From assembly GCA_018857735.1 (NCBI GenBank), contig JABMCL010000882.1:162001-226000 (forward strand): a stretch of DNA of 64,000 nt. The letters are read 5' to 3'. The stretch comes from Alviniconcha marisindica. Taxonomy: Eukaryota; Mollusca; Gastropoda; Provannidae. The translations under genes and the position numbers were made by a program. Position 1 is the first letter of the stretch, and the number at the start of each line of letters is the position of its first letter. Below the pieces are notes generated by a model, which saw only the letters and a list, made by a program, of their open reading frames with translations, was not told the origin of the DNA and did not search any database. Positions 55,801 to 64,000 of the stretch are shown here, piece after piece.

Positions 55801-58800
55801 ACCCAGACTGGCTTAGTCAGAGATGTTAAATGCTGGTGGGACACTCAAAACTCTATGAATGTTTGTTTGTAAGAGTTTTTGTTTGTTTGTTGTTGTTTTT
55901 ACTGCTGGGCAACCCCTAACAGTGACATAATCTTCAGTATAATGAAGGAGGTCACTCGAGGGAAGAAGAAGGCATTCATTAAGAACAATTAAGTCAGTTG
56001 TATGAATATTGTGTGGTACAGAAGGCTAGGGTGATTGGAGATGACAACAGCCATGTCCTTGCTAAACATTATGAGCTTCTTCCATCTGGTAGACAATTTC
56101 GCGTACCTAAATCTAATACAGTGAGGTTTATCTGTTCAGAAATGCGATTGACTGCAGAACAAAACATAACATTTCTGAACAGATAAATCCATTCAAACGC
56201 CAAAGCAGTGTGTGTGTGTAAATTACGTAAATTACTAGTTTGTTTATTATGTAACTTTTGTATTTTCAATAAATGTTTCTTTGAGTTTTAAAATATACAA
56301 TATATATCTTATTCTGTACTGTGATGTGGTTAATGTTCAGCCTCATTTTAATTTCTCTGATGAGATAATAAAGTAATCTTGAATCTTGAATTCATAAAGT
56401 GCTAGAAAGTTACAGAGCAATGCCTCCCACAGATAAACCTCTGCTCATTTCCCTGTGGAATCTGAAGGTGATGGGAATGGATGCTGCAGCTTGCCCTGTT
56501 ATTTGTAGCACATTGTTAAAAAAAATAACACCCAGCACAAAAACCACACAGTTGTTTCAAATTATTCAACTGTGGGATGCATTTTAATAAAATGTAACTT
56601 GTTTCCATTGACAAAGAAGACTTATGAGTGGCAGGTACTATAAAATGGAGTGAATTTATCAGTTCTTAGCGCCCCCTTCCCTTTTTTTTGTTCTTTTAAT
56701 TTTTTTTATTTTTTATGTCAGATTTAAGAGCACGATGATGAACACAACTTAATTCACGTAATTATGTTTATAAAAACAACATACAATTTAATTTAATCCT
56801 CTTTCATTTCAGCTGTTAGTCAGTCAAAAAGATGAGAAAGATCATAGGATGGTGTTCATTTAGACAGGATCCACCGCCGCTTCACCTTGACCCAGATGAG
56901 AAAGATTGTAGGATGGTGTTCATTTAGACAGGGTCCACTGCCGCTTCACCTTGACCCAGATGAGAAAGATCGTAGGATGGTGTTCATTTAGACAGGGTCC
57001 ACTGCTGCTTCAGCTTGACCCAGAGAAAAGTTTGAGAAAGATCATAGGATGGTGTTCATTTAGACAGGGTCCACTGCCGCTTCACCTTGACCCAGATGAG
57101 AAAGATCTAGGATGGTGTTCATTTAGACAGGGTCCACTGCCGCTTCACCTTGACCCAGATGAGAAAGATTGTAGGATGGTGTTCATTTAGACAGGGTCCA
57201 CTGCCGCTTCACCTTGACCCAGATGAGAAAGATCTAGGATGGTGTTCATTTAGACAGGGTCCACTGCGCTTCACTTGACCCAGATGAGAAAGATCGTAGG
57301 ATGGTGTTCATTTAGACAGGGTCCACTGCCGCTTCACCTTGACCCAGATGAGAAAGATCGTAGGATGGTGTTCATTTAGACAGGGTCCGCTGCCACTTCA
57401 GTCTGACCGAGATGAGAAAGATCGTAGGATGGTGTTCATTTAGACAGGGTCCACTGCTGCTTCACCTTGACCCAGATGAGAAAGATCGTAGGATGGTGTT
57501 CATTTAGACAGGGTCCACTGCCGCTTCAGTCTGACCTGAGCTGTGGGTGAACACAGTCCACCCCACATTCGTTTTTCCTTGTGAACGAGACTGACATGAT
57601 GATGTTCACTTGGGCAGGATCTGCCTCTGCTTGACATGAGTCCACTGATGAACAGGATCCAGTCCACCTTCATGGATCACCAGCCCCTCATGGTGGACCT
57701 GATGGCTGACGCCAACGTAGGTTTCAACATTTGAGACTGCGGTAACAAAATATATTTCAAAAAGCCCAAAACACGCAATAGGTTCCATCGGCAGATTTAA
57801 ACTGATAGTGCGTTTACCTGAGAATGGTGAATCAGGGTGCACATCTCCCACTCAGTTACCCATAACAACATGCATACAATAGAATATATTATGAACCTTT
57901 TTTTTTTTACACGCAAAATATTTTGGTGTAAATTAGATGGTTGTTTGTGTGTGGGTGTGTATGTATATGGGGGGGGGGGGGGGAGGTGTTTTGGGGGAAA
58001 TGATGTGGCAGCAGGAGGCAACTCCAAATATGTTGCCAATTGTTGAAATGAGTGTTTTGAGTTTGACTGTTTGTGTGTAAAGGTTGAGGTGTTTTTTTTG
58101 GAGAGAGAGTGTTTGTGTGTGTGTGAGCGAGCCTCTGTGTGCACTTGTGTGTGTTTGTGCGTGTGCATTTGAGGAACACAGAGTTAGCTGTAACAATAAT
58201 TTCGCTTTCCAGCTGTTTGATGTGAACACCCCAAACGACATGTTCCGCAAACTGCCCAGCTCCATGAGGTCTCTTGCCGATCGTCTGCTCGACGGTGACT
58301 CTGTGCTGTCGCGAGTTAGTGCTGGGTCACTGAACCGAAGCCACACGCCTGACATGACCCTGATGGCGGAAATGCAGATGGTGGATCACGTACTTAGCGC
58401 TGTAAGTCACTTCATTTCATTGAACTTTTGAACTCCAGTTAAAGTCTCATTATCACTTTTAGTTGTTTTTGCTTGCAAGCCAGGCAGTTGGGCACAACAG
58501 TGAAGGTGTTGTTTCTGAACCTATTGCTAACTGTGTTTGATTCCAAATGGTTTCAGCAGTACTGGATTTTGACCCATGTGTGTGTGTGTGTGCAGCTGAA
58601 GAATGGGGAAAAAATGATGTCCAGGAAGACGCCAGACTTGTTCTCTTTTGTCATCACTGGACTCAAGTCTGTGTCCGACTCTCACGGCCCTGACTCGGAC
58701 CAGGCCAAAGATGCCCATCACATGGTCTCCCAGTTCATAGACATGGTAAGGATCGATCACATTTAGAGCTAGATGTTAACTCGTGGTTTTGATTGAACTC

Positions 58801-60535
58801 TTCCACAGACTTCCTTCTGCAAACCTTTTCCATGGACTTCTTTTTTTCTGCAGACTGCTTTGTACAGACTTCTTTCTTCACACTTCTGTATACCACTTCT
58901 TTCTACTTTCTGCACACTTCATTCTTCTTACTTTTTCCACAGACATTTTTCTTCACACTTCTTTCAACAGTCTTCATTCTACAGGCCCTTTTCTTCAGAC
59001 TTCTTTCCATCAGCAGTTCATCTCGGACAAGCAATAAAAGGGAGAGTAGCGTAAAATAACTAAATACATCCACTGCTTTTTCTCTGTGTGACCGTCTTTC
59101 TTTCTCACTGCCTCTGTCTGTCTTCTTGCTTTGTCTGTCTCAGTGTCTGTGTCTGTCTCTTCAGTTTGCTGTCTCTTTCTTGCACTCTTGCCCTGGTCCC
59201 TCCCAAGAGCTATCAGGAATTTAAAATTGTTTTCTTCAGAGACAGCCTAAATCCCTTCCCTTGACACTTATATCTACCAAAGGTTTTGAACCTTCGCATT
59301 TGAATCAGGTGCCCCCCTCCCCTCCCCTCCCCCTCCTCCACCCCACCACCTCCCTCCCGTCAAAGAAGAAGAGTAAGTAAGTAACTTGGTGTTTTACGCC
59401 CAGTCAACCAGTGTCGTTATATCAGCGCGACGAAAAAGAACAAATGCAATTTCATTTTCAAGATGATGGACATTGTCTTAGCAGACAACTGTAGCTGGTC
59501 TTTCACTGTAGCAGGTCTTTCTCTTCATGGTTGTGCGGTTTTTGTCACACACCAGGTGACGAAAGACTTCCGTGAGCTGTACAAGGACAACGTGGTGGTG
59601 GAGGTCTTGACGGTGCCAGCCCCAGAGAAGCCCTTGGTGCGCAAGTCACGCAGTCTCCTGGAGACCGTCTCCCCAATCTTGGTACGTCCTGGTAGCGTGC
59701 AGTCATAGTGTGTGCCAAACTCCAAGCACTGGCTTGCGACAGCTTTCCTCCAACCACTGTCACCATTGATTACGCCACAGGTCTTGAAAAACTGTCAGCT
59801 AAAGGACATTTTTTTGTTAGTGCTCATATGGGAGTAAATTTGTAACAGACAAGTCAAATTATATCAGGCATTTCTTTTATAACTGCCTACGCTGCTTATG
59901 CCAGCACAAATGAAACCAAACTTTTCTTCTTTTTTTTTACTCGGGCAGACCACTTCATGCTTACATGCATGCTTCGACGCTGTGCTGTTTTCCACAGTCT
60001 TATTAGTGCTGAAACCTTTCGGCGGGTGCTGGCAGCATCAGTGGACAGCTGTGCAGAGATAAAGAGTGCCCCATCAGTAGCATAACCAATTCTGGAAGAG
60101 TTTGGAGGAAGGTGCTGGAAAGTGATGCTCGGAGTGTGACTGTGTGCTGTAACATAGTTTGTTGAAGTCTGTTGCCAGGTGCCTTGGAATTAGCAACTCT
60201 GCTTTGGTTCATATTCCTCTCATGTTTGTTTTTTAAGTACCCAACTAAGAAGATGTTATTCCAAAATGCATGTACTGGTGCAACTAGAGTCAACTGCAGT
60301 CCAAGTGTGTTTGCTTATCGTTTCCCCATTTCTTTGCTATCAGAGCAGTGATTCGAACTACAACCTGGCATGGGACTACTATGACGACTTCCCGGCCATG
60401 TTCAACATCATCCTCTGGATGAGCATCCTCCTCATCGTCACCATCTTCATCATCTCGTATGGCATGTGGAACATCGACCCCGGTCGTGACTCCATCATCT
60501 ACCGCATGACCAGCCAGCGACTCAAGAAGGATTAG
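51701..60535 (+). CDS. ATP6AP2: V-ATPase accessory protein 2 ((pro)renin receptor), complete, 8 coding exons
   Basis: Type I membrane protein of the V-ATPase, needed for its assembly; the shed ectodomain binds (pro)renin in vertebrates and takes part in Wnt signalling. Exons: 51701-51746, 53815-53957, 55093-55230, 57618-57716, 58213-58401, 58596-58745, 59556-59681, 60344-60535; phase-consistent, 360 aa (human 350). Visible: signal peptide MKMAFTASILTAVLCGLVTG then SLAQ; KSSWPGMMCGSMFKRPKANV (human SWPG...FHRPRA); LPSSMRSLADRLLDGDSVLS; LVRKSRSLLE, with RKSR (about 284-287) at the furin site of human RKTR; a single membrane helix about 318-339 (NIILWMSILLIVTIFIISYG); the tail NIDPGRDSIIYRMTSQRLKK-D, matching human NMDPGYDSIIYRMTNQ. 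Start could be Met1 or Met3 (MKM). The C-terminal RLKKD resembles the human KIRMD ER-retrieval type tail. The extracellular part diverges, as is usual in this family. Confidence 0.95.
51747..53285. other. First part of ATP6AP2 intron 1
   Basis: AT-rich intron with a TG microsatellite at 52842-52884 followed by T-rich sequence. No gene or mobile element recognised. Confidence 0.6.
53290..53860 (+). repeat. About 120-bp tandem repeat built from the ATP6AP2 exon 2 acceptor
   Basis: Four units end in a copy of the exon 2 start: the real one at 53808-53850 (TTGCAG/GTCTGGTGACGGGCAGC then TTGGCCCAGCAG) and intronic copies at about 53420, 53543 and 53683 (for example TTTGCAGGTCTGGTGACAGG followed by CAAATTGGCCCAGC). 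The earliest (53290-53335) is degenerate. The linker is shared: GTGTGGAACCCTAATGAGYT and TGCATGAATACTGTGA. Confidence 0.93.
53958..55092. other. ATP6AP2 intron 2
   Basis: AT-rich. Nothing recognisable as a gene; the plus-strand frame at 53805-54095 is exon 2 read through its donor. Confidence 0.6.
55300..55545. mobile_element. Foldback MITE-like element, copy B (ATP6AP2 intron 3)
   Basis: Same family as 40948-41226: AATCAACACTCAAGGGAG at the left, CTCCCTTGTGTGTTGATT inverted at the right, TCTTTGTTGTTG inner arm and the same GCGCTCTGGGCCTCG...TTTCAGATCA tail. Copy B lies 70 bases after the exon 3 donor. Confidence 0.85.
55546..56815. other. Rest of ATP6AP2 intron 3
   Basis: Directly after the foldback element, 55548-55850 has more mixed composition and short open frames (for example KNQYPQEGPTVLVM), possibly a decayed mobile-element coding fragment. 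The sequence at 55995-56190 similarly has reverse-transcriptase-like or reporter-like composition (VTFLNR-type frame) but no recognisable domain. Both are too short to assign. Confidence 0.3.
56815..57618 (+). repeat. About 63-bp minisatellite built from the ATP6AP2 exon 4 acceptor
   Basis: About eleven units of AGGATGGTGTTCATTTAGAC, AGGGTCCACTGCCGCTTCAC, CTTGACCCAGATGAGAAAGA. The real exon 4 start aligns: GATGATGTTCACTTGGGCAG/GATCTGCCTCTGCTTGAC. Each unit thus contains an ACAG/GGTCC acceptor-like site and a diverged copy of the first 20 or so exon bases. Confidence 0.9.
57720..58212. other. ATP6AP2 intron 4
   Basis: Contains a 15-base poly(G) run at 57969-57983 and TGTG-rich sequence leading to the exon 5 acceptor. 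Nothing else recognised. Confidence 0.6.
58746..59555. other. ATP6AP2 intron 6
   Basis: Pyrimidine-rich: degenerate repeats of CAGACTTCTTTCTTC-type motifs at 58800-59030, then a CT-rich block, then a dispersed repeat at 59371-59430 shared with 47495. No gene. Confidence 0.6.
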
Positions 60536-60824
60536 TTATTGAGGCCAGGTGGAGTGATTGTGTTGTGTGTGCGAGCGTAGGCATCTGTCTGGTTGGGAGA
60601 TGAAGTGTGGACGAGTGGCAGTTTGAATTTTATTTGGAAAAATGTGTAGCTGCACTGTTTATTTGGACGAAAGGTTCGCTCTGCAGTCGTCGTGAAAAAT
60701 GTTTACTTCAAAAAGATCAGGAGATGTCTTGGGAGTGTATGAAAGGAAGAGAATGTTTTCAAAGCTTCTGCTTGCGTTCAGTGAAGTTGACCTAGTTGTT
60801 GTTGCTCAGAAAGGTGAACACTAC

Positions 60825-61337
60825 CAGAGCCTCCGCTCGACCGGCATATGCCGGTTTTTACCGGTAAATGTTTCCCAGTACCGGTAAAAAATATAGTCGC
60901 CGGTACCAAGTGCCAGCTGGAACTGAGTGTTTTGTGCGACATGCTAGAGATCATACTCTGTGCCCTGGGTCCTGAAGCAAGTGGAAGCTCCCCCTAAACA
61001 AGATCACTTCCAGCAATGTTCAGCAAGCAAAACAGTGAACGTGAAAACTTTCACTGCCGTTCGCAACAAAACTGGGTTTGATTACAGTCTGTAACGGGTG
61101 AGTCGTCCGTACACGATCAATTGTTTTTCCCACATCAGCATTGAAGAACGTGCACGTCATTACTCGGAAACTAGTTCTAGATCAAACGTCAGTGGCACCT
61201 ACACATGCTGAAAAACGTTGATAAAGCTAACTTTTTCAGCAGAAAGATTGTACTGGTTGACTGAGGGATGGGACCGGAATATTTCTTTGTTGCCGGTACT
61301 GCGTACTGATAGTCTCAACAGTCTAGCAGAGGCTCTG
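60825..61337. mobile_element. MITE-like element in the ATP6AP2 3' UTR region
   Basis: 513 bases with terminal inverted repeats CAGAGCCTCYGCTMGAC (left 60825, right inverted to 61337) flanked by a 5-base direct repeat ACTAC (60820-60824 and 61338-61342). Several ACCGGTA or CCGGTAC motifs sit inside both ends. The CAG...CTG termini resemble hAT-type elements, though these usually make 8-base target duplications. No transposase. Confidence 0.75.
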
Positions 61338-62995
61338 ACTACTGTCATCTATGCTTACAACTACAGATTTATTTGTTGAAACCTGCTATAATTTGCCACT
61401 TATGGATTAGCTAGTGACAACTACTCACCTGTGTTTTGTTTTGTTTGGCACACAGATGCAGAGTACAGTCCACTTCACATGACTGTGACATGAAGTACTG
61501 AACTTCAGCTGTAGTCAGTTTGTTTTGAATGAGGAAGGGTTGTTGTGTTTTCTGTGGATACAGTTACAGGTTTTCAGTCCTGAAAAAGAAATGTAGTTCG
61601 AGTTAGTCAGTGGGTTAGTTCCTGGGTACCGCTGACTTGACTGCTGAAAGTGCAAGCGGTGCTAGTGCTCAAGTGTATAAGAGGATGGATTTCCATGAAC
61701 AATATGGTGTAAGAAAGGGTTGTACAGGACAACTGGAAGAGTTCAGTTGTTTGTTTAGTTTTTATGTATATATATATATGTGGTCAGTTGAATTTGTGCA
61801 CACATGTTTGTGTAATTGGTCAGTTTAGAGCCTTTTCTTTCCCTCTTGTTCTTTTTCAAGAGAGGCAGAGGTTTTTGAGAAGGCCTGAAGTTGTGTGGAA
61901 GTTGAATGGACATTGACATGGTTTGATGTCTGTGGGGTGTCTTTTTTGGTGTTCTTTTGGAGGGGGTAGGGAGTATGTGAGTCGGAAAACCTGTGTGTGT
62001 TTATTGATTCTCATTATTGATGCATGTATGTACATTTGGTTAGTTGGTTGGTTGATTTATGCAGTTTTTTTTCTTTCTTTCCCCCACTACCACTTTGTTT
62101 GCTTAATCAGAAGAAGAAGACAACATCAGTTAGCATCTGTCATTATCAGTACATGTACGTATTCCAGTTTTATGCATGGTTCAGACCGGTTTATTGATTC
62201 AAATGCACATTTTCTGTAACAGTAAGATTTCCATCCAAATCTCTCAGCACAGCTTTTGAAAGAATAACCAGTAGTTCTTTTGCACGTGCGTACTCTGACA
62301 ACTTTGTTAGTTTCTCCTCTGACTTGCAGAAGGGCTTCTTTGAGTCAGTCCAGTTTTCCATTTCCTAGTGCAAGTCCTGAAAGAGTAGCAAGTGTGCTGT
62401 CACAATTGGGTTGCTGCCCCTGCTATTGGGGGTACAGTATTAATGGTGGATTAAAACCGCCCGTGCTTTTAGCTGTTAACGTTTCTGGAACACTTTCAGG
62501 CAGGTAACCCATTTCCATTCTGTAGAAATCAAAGAGTATTTTCAACGTTATCTGTTTCCTGTGTTTGTGATACCTGCGGCTGCGATGATGTGGTCTTGCA
62601 AGGAAAGCGGAGAGATCACTGTTGTGATACTATATCTGTTGCTGTTGTGGTTTTGTTATGTCTGCGTGTCAATCTGTGTCTATCTTCTGCTTCTTCCAGC
62701 ACTCTAGGCTGTTATTGTTCTTTAGTGCTGAGCCCACACGCAAAATATGTAGGTGTGTGGGTTTCTGAAGAGTTCCATAGAATCCACGATGGATTTGCTT
62801 ACAGTTATAAGATACAGTATATAGCCGTCTTTTTGGTGTTTACATAACTTTTCAGTGTCAGTGCCAGGTGTAGGAAGAACAGTCCATTAAAAGTTACTCA
62901 ATCGTGGTAACATAATGTAAAAGAGTGTAAAGTGCTTACATCTAACATGTGGTGTTTCCTCTGAAGATGGTGTGTGGCTGCCCATGTGGTGGGGT

Positions 62996-63001
62996 AATAA
63001 A
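62996..63001 (+). terminator. Candidate polyadenylation signal (proximal)
   Basis: AATAAA within GGGGTAATAAAAAGATTATA, downstream of ATP6AP2. Canonical hexamer, but no clear GU-rich element could be fixed. Confidence 0.35.
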
Positions 63002-63488
63002 AAGATTATATAGAAAGAAGAAAAAAAACGGTTACATATGGAATCCTCTCACCCAATGAAATGCTATTTGTCAATGTATACTGGGTGAAGCTTACAGTGT
63101 TGAGCTGTTAAACACAACAACAACAGTACATACTATTGTTTAAAGAACAAGTCACCTCAAAAAAATTCAAGAGAAAAAAGGGGTGGGGGGTGGGGAGAGA
63201 GAAAATCCTGAGGCAACCAGATGTTACAAAATTTCAAGAGAGAAAAAAAAAAGGGGGTGGGGGGCCAAAAACATAAGAACACCATGATGCAACCTGATGT
63301 TGTTACTTACTCTGTTTCTGGTTCAAGAAAGGCGTAAGTACCTCTGGAATGGAATCACCCATTCAACTTTTCTTTGAGGGTGTTAACAACAACAACAACA
63401 CATTCAGTAGGTGAAAAGTTTCAATGTATAAACTTGTGTACTTTCGATCGATCAAAGATCTGGGTTAATCCTGGCTTCTTTTTTCCCT

Positions 63489-63490
<2 letters not shown>

Positions 63491-63523
<33 letters not shown>
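63491..63523. repeat. CT microsatellite
   Basis: An uninterrupted TC dinucleotide run followed by T-rich sequence. Confidence 0.95.
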
Positions 63524-63527
<4 letters not shown>

Positions 63528-63786
63528 ATTTTTATTTTTTAGATGAATGGACTGATTTGTGTACCTATTTATGAATGTCCTTTTTGCTGATCATTCCATT
63601 TGGTGGTTATAGCTGAATGAGGAAAAAAATGTTTTAATGTGTGTGACTGTAGTCCTCCTAGAGATAATTATGTACATGTAAAGTTTCAGTAAACTGTCAA
63701 AATGAAAAGCGTGTCCAGGAGCGTGAGTGTGTGCCTACGCGTGCGTGTATGCATGTGTGCGCGTTCTTCAAGCACTCCAAAATGAT

Positions 63787-63792
63787 AATAAA
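63787..63792 (+). terminator. Candidate polyadenylation signal (distal)
   Basis: AATAAA in GATAATAAACACTTCAG. It follows a TGTG-rich stretch and is the last canonical hexamer on this strand before the G-rich right edge. Confidence 0.4.
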
Positions 63793-63927
63793 CACTTCAG
63801 CTCAAGTCATTTATTTTTTGGCTATCTGGATGAAAATGCCATTGACAAATGAGAATCAAGTATCACACTGACACACAGACACAGTGGTGTTGGCAATGAT
63901 GCCAGTCGCAGTGATAATGGTTGACGG

Positions 63928-63990
63928 GGGGGGGGGGGGCAAGAGGTTGATAGATACTTGAGATGGGGGGGGGGGGGAGGGGGGGGAGTG
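63928..63990. repeat. Poly(G)-rich right edge
   Basis: Two runs of about 12-13 G, at 63928 and 63966, separated by a short mixed stretch, then G-rich sequence to the window end. Confidence 0.85.
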
Positions 63991-64000
63991 GCGCAAGAGG

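Larger units (their letters stand above)
60536..63810 (+). other. Probable long 3' UTR of ATP6AP2
   Basis: After the TAG at 60533-60535 no conserved coding sequence follows. Two AATAAA hexamers on the plus strand (62996-63001 and 63787-63792) could end the mRNA, which would give a 2.5 or 3.3 kb 3' UTR. The extent cannot be proved from sequence. It includes the element at 60825-61337 and a CT microsatellite at about 63491-63523. Confidence 0.45.

Noticed and set aside
55995..56190. Retroelement coding fragment in ATP6AP2 intron 3
   Set aside because: The frame is only about 62 codons, with no domain I can name; left as an unassigned intronic stretch.

Overview
The window is animal nuclear DNA: three intron-rich, conserved eukaryotic genes, GT-AG introns, many CA/TG microsatellites, foldback and MITE-like elements, and a tRNA-derived SINE-like unit. 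The proteins match metazoan families along their length. The dispersed-repeat flavour suggests a mollusc, perhaps a marine gastropod, but this is inference. I rebuilt the exons by hand from reading frame, splice consensus and homology; all junctions listed keep phase. LAYOUT: (1) 56-27278, minus strand: U2SURP/SR140, a U2 snRNP-associated splicing factor, 23 coding exons, about 914 codons visible; the last exon(s) lie off the left edge. (2) 27279-35638: no gene recognised; a 1.7 kb G-rich 28-bp minisatellite, a MITE, and about 3 kb of consecutive minisatellites running up to the CDC20 stop codon. (3) 35639-49167, minus strand: CDC20/Fizzy, the WD40 activator of the APC/C, 10 coding exons, 533 aa, complete. 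(4) 49207-51700: intergenic region between divergent genes. (5) 51701-60535, plus strand: ATP6AP2 ((pro)renin receptor, V-ATPase accessory protein 2), 8 coding exons, 360 aa, complete, followed by about 3.2 kb of probable 3' UTR carrying a MITE. The three genes are housekeeping genes (pre-mRNA splicing, mitotic exit, V-ATPase assembly) and need not share a pathway. The striking feature is the repeats. Tandem repeats fill roughly a fifth of the window by my estimate, and at least nine arrays begin at an exon edge and are built from that edge: each unit carries a degenerate copy of the adjoining splice site plus some exon bases (U2SURP exons 14, 18, 20; CDC20 exons 2, 3, 4 and 9; ATP6AP2 exons 2 and 4), and a tenth copies the CDC20 stop-codon region. 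Some introns therefore begin or end with up to dozens of decoy 5' or 3' splice sites, and one array is a chain of candidate 20-nt micro-exons. I treat this recurrent splice-site-seeded minisatellite pattern as the main discovery candidate.
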